A stretch of 64,000 nt of DNA from the NCBI RefSeq assembly GCF_001315105.1, contig NZ_BAZR01000009.1, positions 62,001 through 126,000 on the forward strand. Reading direction: 5' to 3'. Source of the DNA: Paenibacillus sp. JCM 10914 (lineage in GTDB: Bacteria > Bacillota > Bacilli > Paenibacillales > Paenibacillaceae). Shown here in pieces: positions 1-8,744 of this stretch. The stretch's first letter is position 1; every line of letters starts with the position of its first letter. Below the pieces are notes generated by a model. That model worked only from the letters and a program-made list of their open reading frames with translations, had not been told where the DNA came from and did no database searches. The translations under genes were made by a program, and so were the position numbers.

Positions 1-42
1 CTGAATCAGAAGCTGGACCATCGTGAACAGGCGAAATTCTGA
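1..42 (+). CDS. C-terminal tail of an upstream gene (partial)
   Basis: The first 42 bases read as an open frame of 13 codons ending in TGA at 40-42, just before the ribosome-binding region of the next gene. It is probably the end of a gene that starts outside the window. Too little remains to name a family, and a chance open frame cannot be excluded. Confidence 0.35.
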   Translation: MNQKLDHREQAKF

Positions 43-89
43 GGGGTAGAGCACAATCCGAAATCTACGATAAAAGGAATCGACAGACC

Positions 90-611
90 ATGCTGAATTA
101 TAATATTTGTTTTGTTAAGCGCGGGGATCAGATTTTGCTGCTGAATCGAGCGAAGGCGCCGTGGATGGGATGCTGGAACGGCATCGGCGGTAAGCTGGAG
201 CCGGGGGAGCAGCCGAGAGCCGCAATGGTTCGAGAGTTGGAAGAAGAGACAGGAATCGTCGATTGCTCACTAACATTCAAAGGCATCGTCACGTGGACGA
301 AGAATGGGGCGAACTTCGGCGGCATGTATTTGTATCTTGCGGAAATACCGGAACATATTGAATATGAGACACCGAGATTAACGGTCGAAGGCATTCTGGA
401 TTGGAAATCGATCGACTGGATCTTGAACCGATCCAATCAGGGACTTGCGGCTAATATTCCCGAATCGCTGGAACGCATGATGCACGATACGGATTGTTAC
501 GAGCACCGTTGCACATATGCCGATGGGCGACTCGTCGAGCAGCATATGCTCCGAATTAGTCCATTGGTTGAAACTGAGCACGGAATGATAACGGCTTTAA
601 ATACGCGATGA
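90..611 (+). CDS. Nudix hydrolase (MutT/8-oxo-dGTP diphosphatase type)
   Basis: A 173-residue protein with a complete Nudix box. Gly34, Glu40, Arg48-Glu49, Glu52-Glu53 and Gly55 fit the GX5EX7REUXEEXGU signature, so the metal-binding loop is intact. Family members hydrolyse nucleoside diphosphates linked to another moiety; the MutT-like N-terminus (a short strand, then a W-GIGGK segment) suggests a nucleotide-pool sanitising role, though the substrate cannot be read from sequence. The C-terminal 40 residues beyond the core are not recognisable. The ATG at 90 follows an AAAAGGA element. It is the first complete gene in a run of plus-strand accessory enzymes. The family call is firm; the substrate is open. 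Confidence 0.9.
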   Translation: MLNYNICFVKRGDQILLLNRAKAPWMGCWNGIGGKLEPGEQPRAAMVRELEEETGIVDCSLTFKGIVTWTKNGANFGGMYLYLAEIPEHIEYETPRLTVEGILDWKSIDWILNRSNQGLAANIPESLERMMHDTDCYEHRCTYADGRLVEQHMLRISPLVETEHGMITALNTR

Positions 612-712
612 TTCACTTTTTTAGAAAAAAGGATGAGTTGAAGCCATAACCAGTTGTGTATACAAGCCGTTGTATAAGTACGTAAGAGTAAATGAAGAGA
701 GGAGGTCTTGGG

Positions 713-1201
713 GTGGCACGGAAGATTGCTGGAATAATAGGTTGCGCCTTGTTGTTCCCGCTCCTGGTATCGTGCTCACCTGTTGACCATGCTGGACAAC
801 CTGTTGTGGACCACCGGATTGAGCCGGCTAAAGTTGAGCAAGTAAAGGCGGAGCAGGAACAAACAGATGATTATCGGGTTAAGATTCATGATGTTCGTGC
901 AGATTTGCCGTTCGATGGCAACTGGTGGCTCGTTCATGAAGGGGTTACGCAGATGACCATCACGGTGGAAGCGGAGAACGCCCAAACAGTGTTATTCTGG
1001 ATCGCGCCTACGGGAACGGAGACGAGAAAAGAACGCGTATTGATCGGTTACGATGTGGATGAGAGTGATGGATGGTCCTATACATGGGAATTCGGTGATC
1101 GGATATTTCATGATCATATCGGAATCGAAGTGTTGGGCATGGATAATCAAACGATGACAACCGCGACAATCAATATACACTCTCCAGCGGGTGAGTCTTA
1201 G
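713..1201 (+). CDS. putative lipoprotein of unknown function
   Basis: The protein has a short basic N-terminus, a hydrophobic stretch and a lipobox-like LVSC, so it is probably lipid-anchored outside the membrane. The mature part (about 140 residues) is acidic and rich in beta-prone, aromatic residues (WWLVHEG, YTWEF), like a small Ig-like or carbohydrate-binding fold, but I do not recognise a family. I place the start at the GTG at 713 because AGAGGAGGT lies just upstream with good spacing. An in-frame ATG at 692 lies before that Shine-Dalgarno and would add seven residues. The next gene is about 80 bases downstream on the same strand. Confidence 0.7.
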   Translation: MARKIAGIIGCALLFPLLVSCSPVDHAGQPVVDHRIEPAKVEQVKAEQEQTDDYRVKIHDVRADLPFDGNWWLVHEGVTQMTITVEAENAQTVLFWIAPTGTETRKERVLIGYDVDESDGWSYTWEFGDRIFHDHIGIEVLGMDNQTMTTATINIHSPAGES

Positions 1202-1281
1202 TGCTCATGGGCAGGGTACAGGTATTTATAACGTATAACGTATAACAACGAAGATAAAACATATGGAGGAAGAAACATATC

Positions 1282-2046
1282 ATGCATACACCATCCAGAT
1301 CACGAATTGTGGAGCATTTGGTAGAAGGCTTGAAGGGGAAATCACAGGTTGAAGCTGTATGGCTGGAAGGTTCGGATGGAACCGGCCATGCGGACGAATT
1401 ATCGGATATCGATATCGTGATTCATGTACAGTCCGGATCAGAGGACGAAGTGTTAGAATACGTGGAAGAATTATTGTCGGAGCTGGCCTCTCTGGATATG
1501 TCTTATGAAGAGTCGAGTTCTGATCCGCATCGGAGATACAAAGTATTCCATCTAAGGGATACACCCGCCACATTACTGCTGGATGTTAACGTTCAGAGTG
1601 GCCGTGAAATGGCTGAGTTCTTGGAAGAGAACGATAGTGAAGTGCCGATGATCCTGTTCGATAAGCACAACTTGGTACAGACCAGCAAAGTGGATTGGGA
1701 TGAATGGAATAAGCGATTACGAACGCGGCTGTACGATCTGGAGAATACGATCAATCAGAGAGCGAGAGTAGAGAAGTACATAACCAGGAACAAGTTGCTC
1801 GAAGCATTGGGCTATTATCACAAATTTATACTGGCACCGTTAATCGAGATATTGAGAATTCGTTATAAACCGATAAATCATGATTATTATATCGTAAGTA
1901 TTTCGAAACATTTGCCAGCCTCCGTCATTAAGCAATTGGAAGAACTTCATCAAGTATCAACCGTTGAAGATATCCAATCCCACGTGGATGTGGCATATCG
2001 GTGGTTTCACGAGGTGCTGAGCGATATCAAGTCGTCTTTTTCCTAA
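1282..2046 (+). CDS. nucleotidyltransferase-domain protein (antibiotic NTase-like)
   Basis: A 254-residue protein with a polymerase-beta-type nucleotidyltransferase core. A GSDGTG segment near residue 35 is followed by SDIDIVIHV, carrying the two metal-binding aspartates, and a third acidic position lies in LLLDVNV near residue 100. The C-terminal half is mainly helical. This arrangement is typical of aminoglycoside- or lincosamide-nucleotidyltransferase-like proteins that transfer AMP to small molecules, but the substrate is unknown and resistance is not shown. A GGAGGAAGAAAC element precedes the ATG. The following gene starts 18 bases after the stop, so the two are probably co-transcribed. 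Confidence 0.75.
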   Translation: MHTPSRSRIVEHLVEGLKGKSQVEAVWLEGSDGTGHADELSDIDIVIHVQSGSEDEVLEYVEELLSELASLDMSYEESSSDPHRRYKVFHLRDTPATLLLDVNVQSGREMAEFLEENDSEVPMILFDKHNLVQTSKVDWDEWNKRLRTRLYDLENTINQRARVEKYITRNKLLEALGYYHKFILAPLIEILRIRYKPINHDYYIVSISKHLPASVIKQLEELHQVSTVEDIQSHVDVAYRWFHEVLSDIKSSFS

Positions 2047-2064
2047 TCGGAAGGGAGCCTTTCT

Positions 2065-3116
2065 ATGGATCTTATTTATCCTAAAACGTTGATATCCAAC
2101 TATCACTTCAGCGGCTTGAGGCCTCCCAGATTGGCGCACTGCAGTCCGTATTCCATTACTATTCGATCCCGATTTCGTCGTCGTGGATTTACGGTATGAC
2201 GGGTATGGCTTTTTTGCTCGTGCATGACCAGTATTATACCAAGCCGAACGCGGGTCCGCCGGATTCCGAGATCTTTAATCTTGCCCGAAATATCGGACTA
2301 GATATTCAGGGGGAGCATCGGTATGCCGAGGGACAGGAGTTAGCGCAGCTTCAGATGGAGATGTGGAATAAAGCCAAGGCAGCCTTGAACCGAGGGGTTC
2401 CGGTATTCGCCAAAAATCTGGATATCCAGAATCAAACCTCGATCGTATACGGTTATGACTTGCAGGGCTATTACACCCATTCCTGGCACTCCAGTAACGG
2501 TCATGAGAATAGTGATCACGTGATTCCGTGGGATCAGCTCGGATATTCCTATTGTCCTTGCCATTATTGCAGAAGTCGTCACATTCCTGGCTCAAGTCAT
2601 CCAGATCATTGGAGATTAATCTCGCTGCATTGGGCAGAGCGTATGGCTGCGGTCCATCCACTGCTAGCGCTGAGAGATGCGCTGGAGTATGTCATTCATA
2701 CGCATGCTCAGGAGTCCATTGAATGGTATCACGATACCTATGTGACTGGACAACATGGATACGCTGGCTGGATTAAGGCTCTGGAAGGCGATGAATTGGA
2801 AAAATATCAGTTCAGTCTCACGCTGGAGCCACTTGCCGATGCGAGAACTCACGCCGTACGTTTCCTTGAGGAAGTTAGAACGCTGGACCTCGGCATTTCA
2901 GAGACTTTATTGGTTCATGCCCATGAACTATATGCCAAGATAGCTGTAATCTATCAGAAGCTGGTGCAGACCTATCCGTATGAGCAGCCTCGTGAGCTGC
3001 TAAATGAAGCGGAACGTGCGGAGGCGGTAAGTCGCATTAAGGAGATTATGCAATATGAAGCAGAAGCGATGTCCGTCCTGAGAGCGCTTTATCAAGAGAT
3101 CGTAGCGCTGGGCTGA
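2065..3116 (+). pseudogene. BtrH-like N-terminal domain protein, frameshifted near 2085
   Basis: The ATG at 2065 has an AAGGGAG ribosome-binding site. The frame runs for only a few codons before coding potential moves by one base inside the AAAA run at 2083-2086. From there the other frame is open to 3116 and reads on smoothly (LQSVFHYYSIPISSSW, then GMTGMAFLLVHDQ). The N-terminal part resembles the butirosin-biosynthesis-protein-H N-terminal domain family, a cysteine-peptidase-like fold; the rest is helical. Restoring one A gives about 350 residues. The inner ATG at 2196 lacks a convincing ribosome-binding site and would cut off the conserved start, so I read one gene with a lost base: a sequencing indel or a recent pseudogene. 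Confidence 0.6.
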
Positions 3117-3194
3117 GCAGAGAGGATACTTTATGCGGATGCATTATACAGATGCGGGTATTGATCGTAACCATCTGGAACGAGTGGTGATGGG

Positions 3195-3707
3195 ATGAGT
3201 GCGACATTATGGCTGCGTGTAAAAGCTTTTTCACTCGACTATATGTGGATTCTTGCCTATTTGGGTGTGGTCGTGATATTCAGCATGATCATTGTGCCAT
3301 CGATACAGGAGTTGTTTGCAGGTTCTCTAGTTATTGCTCAACTTGTTGGTTTCTCGATAGTCACCTTACCGGTTTCTCTTTATTTCATTATCAGTGATTC
3401 TTCGATTGGCAAACAGTCATTCGGCAAGAAGAAAGTGGGAATTCAAGTCGTAGATGATAAAGGGCTTCCGCTCACCTTCCTCCATGCAACATTTAGAACG
3501 ATCCTGAAATTCCTGCCTTGGGAATTGTCGCATTATCTAGTGTATCGACTAGTTGATATCGGGGATGGCGCGGTGCCACTTCGATATTACATCATAGGCG
3601 GAATGATCTATGGTCTAATGATTACGTATATCGTAACCCCAATCTTCACCAAGAAGAAGAGATCGCTGTATGATATCATAGCCAGAACTCACGTAGTGAA
3701 AGTATAA
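3195..3707 (+). CDS. RDD family membrane protein
   Basis: A 170-residue integral membrane protein with three or four hydrophobic segments. The RDD signature is present: the N-terminal R-V-KAFSLDY stretch supplies the Arg and the first Asp, and GKQSFGKKKVGIQVVD follows the second membrane segment, as in the family. RDD proteins are poorly understood; some act in ion transport. The ATG at 3195 follows GGTGATGGG. It stands between the BtrH-like gene and a kinase-like gene on the same strand, with no clear functional link to either. Confidence 0.8.
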   Translation: MSATLWLRVKAFSLDYMWILAYLGVVVIFSMIIVPSIQELFAGSLVIAQLVGFSIVTLPVSLYFIISDSSIGKQSFGKKKVGIQVVDDKGLPLTFLHATFRTILKFLPWELSHYLVYRLVDIGDGAVPLRYYIIGGMIYGLMITYIVTPIFTKKKRSLYDIIARTHVVKV

Positions 3708-3753
3708 TGTCAGTGAAATTGAAGTAACGATTCTATAGTCAGTTGGTGATCAC

Positions 3754-4653
3754 ATGACCACAGCGAAGCACCTTCATTTATTATTCGACGAACCGATTAT
3801 GGAGATAACCGAATTAGATCCGGGTTATTCTGATCACGCGAGTGATGTATGGTTAGTAAAAACGGTGACTCATGAGCGGGTCGTCCGGGCCTCACGCTGG
3901 CATCATGAGCCCGATCATGAGTTTTGGCTTGGGTGTAGGGAACTATTCGGCATCGATCCACGGTTTATGATTTATTTTCACAGGAACACACAGATTCTCA
4001 ACACGATACCGGATATCCCGGCGCCGCACGTATTCGATATCCGTGAACTTGATGGTAGGGAAACGATCATTGTGGAAAGCATGCAGGGCGAGGTTCTTCG
4101 GGATTTCATTCATCAGCCGGAGTCATTGCTCTATTCATTTGGGGTGTGGTTAGCCAAGGTTCATCTCATCCAATACGACTGGTATGGGAATGCGGCTGAG
4201 ACGAAATGCGAAGCTAAGGGGAGGTTTCATCAGGATCTGGCTAGAACAATGAGATTGCTTGTGAATAAGGATTATCAGGCGAACGATGCAATATCTGACC
4301 GGCTGGATGAGATGGTCGCTAAAGTTGCGGCGCTCCCGATTCCGGAACATTTTTGCCCGATATTAGTTGATCTGGATCCGTCTCAATTTCTGCAACACCA
4401 CGGACAAATTCGTGCTATCGTGGATACTGAAGCGTATGTGATCGCACCAAGGGAATTCGATTTTATTAGTCTGGAATATGTGCTCGATTTGGAATCCTCG
4501 CGGCACGTTATCGCAGGTTACACCAGCTTGCTTGAAATGCCGGATTTGTCTCTATACCGAGAGGTATATCGATATTTCTATCGACTGCTAGGTGTTCAGG
4601 GCCAGGTGGAGTTGGAGCAGTGGATGGCGCAGCAGAGTTATTTTAACGGATGA
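3754..4653 (+). CDS. phosphotransferase (APH/kinase-like) family protein
   Basis: A 299-residue protein with the outline of an aminoglycoside-phosphotransferase/choline-kinase fold. There is an N-lobe, a central segment on a conserved Glu (IVESMQGEVLRDF), and a C-lobe with LVDLDPSQFLQ where the family has its HGDxxxxN catalytic loop, then IVDTEAYVIAPREFD in place of the metal-binding IDFE segment. The catalytic-loop His is replaced and the Asn is not obvious, so activity is uncertain, but both Asp positions are kept. The substrate is unknown. The ATG at 3754 has only a weak GGTGATC upstream. The next small reading frame begins about 10 bases after the stop. Confidence 0.6.
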   Translation: MTTAKHLHLLFDEPIMEITELDPGYSDHASDVWLVKTVTHERVVRASRWHHEPDHEFWLGCRELFGIDPRFMIYFHRNTQILNTIPDIPAPHVFDIRELDGRETIIVESMQGEVLRDFIHQPESLLYSFGVWLAKVHLIQYDWYGNAAETKCEAKGRFHQDLARTMRLLVNKDYQANDAISDRLDEMVAKVAALPIPEHFCPILVDLDPSQFLQHHGQIRAIVDTEAYVIAPREFDFISLEYVLDLESSRHVIAGYTSLLEMPDLSLYREVYRYFYRLLGVQGQVELEQWMAQQSYFNG

Positions 4654-4664
4654 GGTGGATAAAC

Positions 4665-4772
4665 ATGGCCAAGTTGACGGGACAGCAGCAAGTTATCGAG
4701 TTCCTGCAGCAGCTGGATCATCCGATGATCGAGGAAATTGATATAGATCTGTGCTTGAAAAAGGAGACATAA
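4665..4772 (+). CDS. 35-residue ORF, possible truncated DUF1801-like protein
   Basis: A short frame preceded by a GAGGTGG ribosome-binding site. Its peptide (QQVIEFLQQLDHPMIEEI and a short acidic end) resembles the first helix of DUF1801/YdhG-like proteins, which are normally about 110-140 residues, so this may be a truncated copy. Its last codons contain AAAAAGGAGA, the ribosome-binding site of the next gene, so translation of the two could be coupled. The family link rests on a short match and is tentative. Confidence 0.45.
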   Translation: MAKLTGQQQVIEFLQQLDHPMIEEIDIDLCLKKET

Positions 4773-4773
4773 C

Positions 4774-5586
4774 GTGAATCATATCATTGATTACTATAAT
4801 CAGTTTGATGAATGGGGAAGGCTTGACCGGGAGCCGATCGAATATCTTGTGAATGCCCATCATATTATGCGTCTGCTGCCAGAGAAGGGGCACGTCTTGG
4901 ATAATGGGGCGGGTCCCGGCAAGTATTCGATGGCACTGGCGCAGCGTGGTTACGACGTAACGCTTGCCGATTTGACGCCGAGGCTGGTAGAGATCGCTAA
5001 ACAGAAGGCAGTAGAGCTAAATCTGGCTGGGCAATTTCAAGGTTTTCATGCTGTGGATGCAAGAGATTTGAGTGTTTTTCCGGACGAACGGTTCGATGCG
5101 GCTTTGATGATGGGTCCGCTCTACCATTTGCAGGCGGAGGAAGACCGAAGTGCGGCTGTCCAAGAATTGAATCGCGTGACGAAATCCGGAGCTTATGTGT
5201 TCGTGGCGGTTATGACACGGATTCGCCATCTCATTACTTCCATCTCGCATCCACAGCAATGGAAGCCCAACGATAATGTTCACAACATACAAGAGTTCGT
5301 TCGAACCGGCCGATTTAACCATACGGATGAGGGGAGATTCACGGGGGCTTTTTATTTTGACATCAACGATGTTTGTCCCTTTATGGAATCACACGGTTTC
5401 GAAACCGTGAAATTGATCGGCTCGTCCAGCATAGCGGGGGCGCTTCAAGAAGAACAATTGGGTTACTGGCGTACCCGCGGTGAGGAAGAATTCCAGGAGA
5501 TCATGAATATCATTTATCGTGAAGCGGAGAATCCGAGCATCCTCGGGGTTTCCTCCCATTTATTATACATAGGCAAACGAAAGTAA
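4774..5586 (+). CDS. class I SAM-dependent methyltransferase
   Basis: A 270-residue protein with a Rossmann-type methyltransferase core. Motif I is VLDNGAGPGKYSMALA near residue 42, an acidic residue ends the next strand (DVTLADLTP), and FDAALMMGPLYHL near residue 110 is motif IV. The substrate cannot be inferred. Translation starts at GTG 4774, one base after the stop of the preceding 35-codon frame, with AAGGAGA just upstream, so coupled translation is likely. Length and motif spacing are normal for the family. Confidence 0.85.
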   Translation: MNHIIDYYNQFDEWGRLDREPIEYLVNAHHIMRLLPEKGHVLDNGAGPGKYSMALAQRGYDVTLADLTPRLVEIAKQKAVELNLAGQFQGFHAVDARDLSVFPDERFDAALMMGPLYHLQAEEDRSAAVQELNRVTKSGAYVFVAVMTRIRHLITSISHPQQWKPNDNVHNIQEFVRTGRFNHTDEGRFTGAFYFDINDVCPFMESHGFETVKLIGSSSIAGALQEEQLGYWRTRGEEEFQEIMNIIYREAENPSILGVSSHLLYIGKRK

Positions 5587-5709
5587 CATTATAAATCTGT
5601 ATCTGATCTTGGCCTTGATTGCGCACTGGCCGAACATCCTTCGTCTGGCTCGCGGTGAAGAAAAGCGGTTAGAGCTGATTCGAATAATAAAGAGAGGGAG
5701 CTCGCAGGG

Positions 5710-6051
5710 GTGAGAATCAGGAACAATGCAGATTGGAAGATGGAACGAAGAGTAATGAAGATAACGATTTCAAAAGTCATTACCGTGTGCATTCTATTGC
5801 TTGTGATTCTAGCTGCTACCTGTCCAACCGAGGAGGATTACTATCAGTGGTTATCCGCCAATCACGGCATCGAACGAGTGTATACGGAGATGGGGCAAGA
5901 ATTTTCACGAAATGGACAGATCATAGATTGGAAGTCGCGCGCCATTCGAAGCGCTGGCATATTCATGCGTGTGAAAGATAGGTATGCTCAGAATGATATG
6001 AGTCTCGAAATCAGAAGCGTAGGTTTATTAAACATGTTTTTCCAGTATTAA
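5710..6051 (+). CDS. small membrane-anchored protein of unknown function
   Basis: A protein of up to 113 residues with one hydrophobic segment near its N-terminus (VITVCILLLVILAATCP) and a soluble C-terminal part containing a tryptophan-rich patch (YYQWLSANHG). The TCP after the hydrophobic run could be a weak lipobox, but a simple anchor is as likely. GTG 5710, ATG 5740 and ATG 5755 are all possible starts; the GAGAGGGAG upstream favours the first. I do not recognise a family. It stands alone between a methyltransferase and a GNAT gene. Confidence 0.55.
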   Translation: MRIRNNADWKMERRVMKITISKVITVCILLLVILAATCPTEEDYYQWLSANHGIERVYTEMGQEFSRNGQIIDWKSRAIRSAGIFMRVKDRYAQNDMSLEIRSVGLLNMFFQY

Positions 6052-6073
6052 ATGGGACAGGGCAGGTGACGCA

Positions 6074-6505
6074 ATGATACACAAAGTGAATCGTTTAAAA
6101 CCGGAGGATTATGCTGAGCTGTTGGCAGAGAGTTTATCCGAGGGTCATCGGCATATTAGGCGTTTGATCGATGATTACAGCACGGGCCAGAACCGGTTTG
6201 AACATCCGGATGAAGCGTTGTTCGAATATCGTATTGATGGAATGCTTACAGGAGTCTGCGGTTTGAATCGTGACCCTTATTCGGATGAGTGCAGCGGTAG
6301 AGTTAGACGGATGTATGTGCTAAATGCGTATCGAAGACAAGGCATCGGCAGAGCTTTGTTGGAGGCCGTCATCGATGAGTCCAGCAGACATTATAGGCGA
6401 CTGGTGCTAAACACAGGCAGTGCGCAAGCGGATTTATTTTATGCACGGTTAGGATTTACGAGGTTAGATAGCCAGGAACATGCCACACATGTGCTGGAGT
6501 TTTAA
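6074..6505 (+). CDS. GNAT family N-acetyltransferase
   Basis: A 143-residue protein with the GNAT core. The acetyl-CoA-binding motif A is VRRMYVLNAYRRQGIGRALL (residues about 75-95, with R-x-x-G-I-G-R), followed by motif B containing FYARLGF near the C-terminus. The acceptor substrate is unknown. A GGACAGGGCAGGTGACGCA region precedes the ATG. It is one of four GNAT genes in the first 22 kb. Confidence 0.88.
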   Translation: MIHKVNRLKPEDYAELLAESLSEGHRHIRRLIDDYSTGQNRFEHPDEALFEYRIDGMLTGVCGLNRDPYSDECSGRVRRMYVLNAYRRQGIGRALLEAVIDESSRHYRRLVLNTGSAQADLFYARLGFTRLDSQEHATHVLEF

Positions 6506-6586
6506 TAAGAGCTAGAACCCGCAGTGCTGTTGAGTGGTTGCTGACTGAACACGACTTATCAAATACCTTGAAAAGGTGGTAGTTCC

Positions 6587-7327
6587 ATGAGCCCTGATCA
6601 TTTTATCATTACAGGTACATCCAAAGGTATCGGTGAGCAACTGGCACAGCTTCTACTTGATGAGGGGCATTACGTGCACGGGATTGCCAGAAACGAATCG
6701 AACTTACTCGCTCATCATGAACGGTATCATCACTTTACATATGATCTTGGACATACGTCGGGCCTGGAGACGTTAATGGAGTCAATTCTTACACCGATGG
6801 ATTTGTCGCAGTCTAAGATGGTGTGCCTGATTAATAATGCTGGCATGGTGGAGCCGTTGAAGCGGATTGAGAGTTGCGACAGCCAACAGATCGAGTTGAA
6901 CGTACAGATCGGCCTGATCGCGCCAATGATACTAAGTTCAAGTTTTATTCGATACACTTCTCGCTTTTCATTACGAAAAAAGATAATTAACATCTCGTCC
7001 GGCTCAGGCAGCCACCCGGCTCCGGGAATGAGTTCATATTGTTCGTCCAAAGCTGGACTGAATATGTTCACTCAATGCGTAGGTTTGGAGCAATCCGCCG
7101 CGCCATATCCGGTAGAAATGATCGCGGTAAGTCCCGGAATGGTGGAAACCGACATGCAGCGAACGGCTAGAGCGCAGGATGTGCAGGAGTTTGAGATGGC
7201 AGCTGCTTTTCAACAGGCACATGATACAGGATACTTATTATCTACCGAGGAGATCGGATCACATCTAATGGGAATGATTAAGGCTGAATATAGGTCCGGC
7301 GAAGTGATGGATTACAATCAGGGATGA
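6587..7327 (+). CDS. short-chain dehydrogenase/reductase (YueD/benzil reductase-like)
   Basis: A 246-residue SDR enzyme. The cofactor motif TGTSKGIG lies at residues 9-16, the structural motif INNAGM near residue 84, and the catalytic Ser (ISSGSGSH) and YxxxK (YCSSK) follow in order, so the active site is intact. Overall pattern and length resemble Bacillus YueD, described as an NADPH-dependent benzil/sepiapterin-type carbonyl reductase. That match is from memory, and the physiological substrate is unclear. The ATG is preceded by AAAAGGTGG. It is flanked by two GNAT genes on the same strand. Confidence 0.85.
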   Translation: MSPDHFIITGTSKGIGEQLAQLLLDEGHYVHGIARNESNLLAHHERYHHFTYDLGHTSGLETLMESILTPMDLSQSKMVCLINNAGMVEPLKRIESCDSQQIELNVQIGLIAPMILSSSFIRYTSRFSLRKKIINISSGSGSHPAPGMSSYCSSKAGLNMFTQCVGLEQSAAPYPVEMIAVSPGMVETDMQRTARAQDVQEFEMAAAFQQAHDTGYLLSTEEIGSHLMGMIKAEYRSGEVMDYNQG

Positions 7328-7380
7328 CACGCCGTTTATTGCATACTTAGCTGATTATTAACTTACCAAGGAGGTATCCC

Positions 7381-7830
7381 ATGTCAACGATCACAGCCCG
7401 TTCCATTCAACCGCAGGAGTTGCCGCAACTGCTACAGTTATACAGGCATCTTATCGCCGAAGACCCGGAGCTTGAGTTCAATGACCAGTTAGATGGTCTA
7501 TGGAGCGAGATGATGAAAGATCCGTACCTCCACATCATCGTGGTGGAGCAGGACGATCGATTAGTTGCTTCATGTGTGTTGAATATTCTGAAGAATCTGA
7601 CTCGGGGCGCCAGACCCTATGCACTGATTGAGAATGTTGTGACACATGTGGACTACCGACGACAAGGGCTTGGCCGATTGGTCATGAATAAGGCTGTTGA
7701 ACTAGCCGAGCAGTTGAACTGCTATAAAATCATGCTGCTGACCAGCAGACAGGATGAAGGTGTGCATCAGTTCTATGAAGGGCTCGGGTTCAAACGAGGC
7801 GTGAAGACAGGATATGATATGAGATTGTAA
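7381..7830 (+). CDS. GNAT family N-acetyltransferase
   Basis: A 149-residue GNAT protein. Motif A is VVTHVDYRRQGLGRLVM, followed by the HQFYEGLGF segment that packs against the cofactor. The substrate is unknown. The ATG follows an ideal AAGGAGGT element. It resembles the GNAT at 21.3 kb in length and in the LIENVV strand before motif A, so the two may be paralogues. Confidence 0.9.
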   Translation: MSTITARSIQPQELPQLLQLYRHLIAEDPELEFNDQLDGLWSEMMKDPYLHIIVVEQDDRLVASCVLNILKNLTRGARPYALIENVVTHVDYRRQGLGRLVMNKAVELAEQLNCYKIMLLTSRQDEGVHQFYEGLGFKRGVKTGYDMRL

Positions 7831-7856
7831 TCGCTAGGGAAGGGGCATTGCTTCGG

Positions 7857-8744
7857 ATGTCGGAATATTATTGGGACTCCAAGATCGAATATCTGAGAAA
7901 TACGAGATGGTTATATTACAATGACGATTACCTGGAATTTCTGGTTCAGCGGGTGTGGAAAATAGAGGCCCCTGTAAGGGTGGTTGATTACGGCTGCGGG
8001 TATGGATATTTAGGGGCCAAGCTGCTTCCGCTTTTGCCGGAAGGCTCAAGCTACACGGGGATCGATAAAGGCCGGGAACTTTTGCGTGAGGCAGCTGAGC
8101 TATTCGGCAACACGTCATATTCCACCATATTTATTCAGGGTGATATTGAACATATGAAGCCTGAACGGCAGTATGACATCGCGATTTGTCATGCTTTTTT
8201 ATTGCATATGGAGCAACCGATAGACATTCTGCAGCGCATGATCGATAGCGTCGTGGATGGCGGCCGGGTTATCTGCTTCGAACCTCATTGGATTGCCGGT
8301 GCGGCCAATCAGGAATTTGGATCCTTCCCGCACTCGGATGGGGTTAATCTCGGCGTTCTGCAGAAGTTGTATGAACTGGACGCCAATCGTAATGGTAGAG
8401 ACGGTAATATCGGCATGAAGCTTCCCCTTCTCATGAGTCAGCTCGGCTTGCGTGATGTGGCATGCCGAGTGAGTGATAAGGTGAATTTTCTGGATCAGAA
8501 TATGGAGGCTTCCGCTAAGAAAAGGCTGTTCGACGCGCTTAGGGATGACGGGATTGGCCTTGAGCCTCCGGATGAGAACAACATGATTGACCGCCTCATC
8601 GAGAGGGGACTAAGCGAGGAGGAAGCACAGGCGCAATACGCCGCTGAGCTTCAATTGAGCCAGGTTGTTAACGAAGATTCGTGGTTAACCTATGCACCGA
8701 ACATGAAGATTTCTTACGGTACGGTCGGGGAGCGAAGTTTATGA
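7857..8744 (+). CDS. class I SAM-dependent methyltransferase
   Basis: A protein of about 295 residues with a methyltransferase domain in its first half. VVDYGCGYGYLGAKLLPLLP near residue 45 is the SAM-binding motif I, followed by GIDKG (acidic motif II) and YDIAICHAFLLHM (motif IV). The C-terminal third is helical and probably covers the substrate pocket. ATG 7857 is preferred; the upstream TTG 7848 sits too close to the AAGGGG element. Its last codon overlaps the ATG of the following hydrolase gene (ATGA), so the two are translationally coupled. Confidence 0.85.
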   Translation: MSEYYWDSKIEYLRNTRWLYYNDDYLEFLVQRVWKIEAPVRVVDYGCGYGYLGAKLLPLLPEGSSYTGIDKGRELLREAAELFGNTSYSTIFIQGDIEHMKPERQYDIAICHAFLLHMEQPIDILQRMIDSVVDGGRVICFEPHWIAGAANQEFGSFPHSDGVNLGVLQKLYELDANRNGRDGNIGMKLPLLMSQLGLRDVACRVSDKVNFLDQNMEASAKKRLFDALRDDGIGLEPPDENNMIDRLIERGLSEEEAQAQYAAELQLSQVVNEDSWLTYAPNMKISYGTVGERSL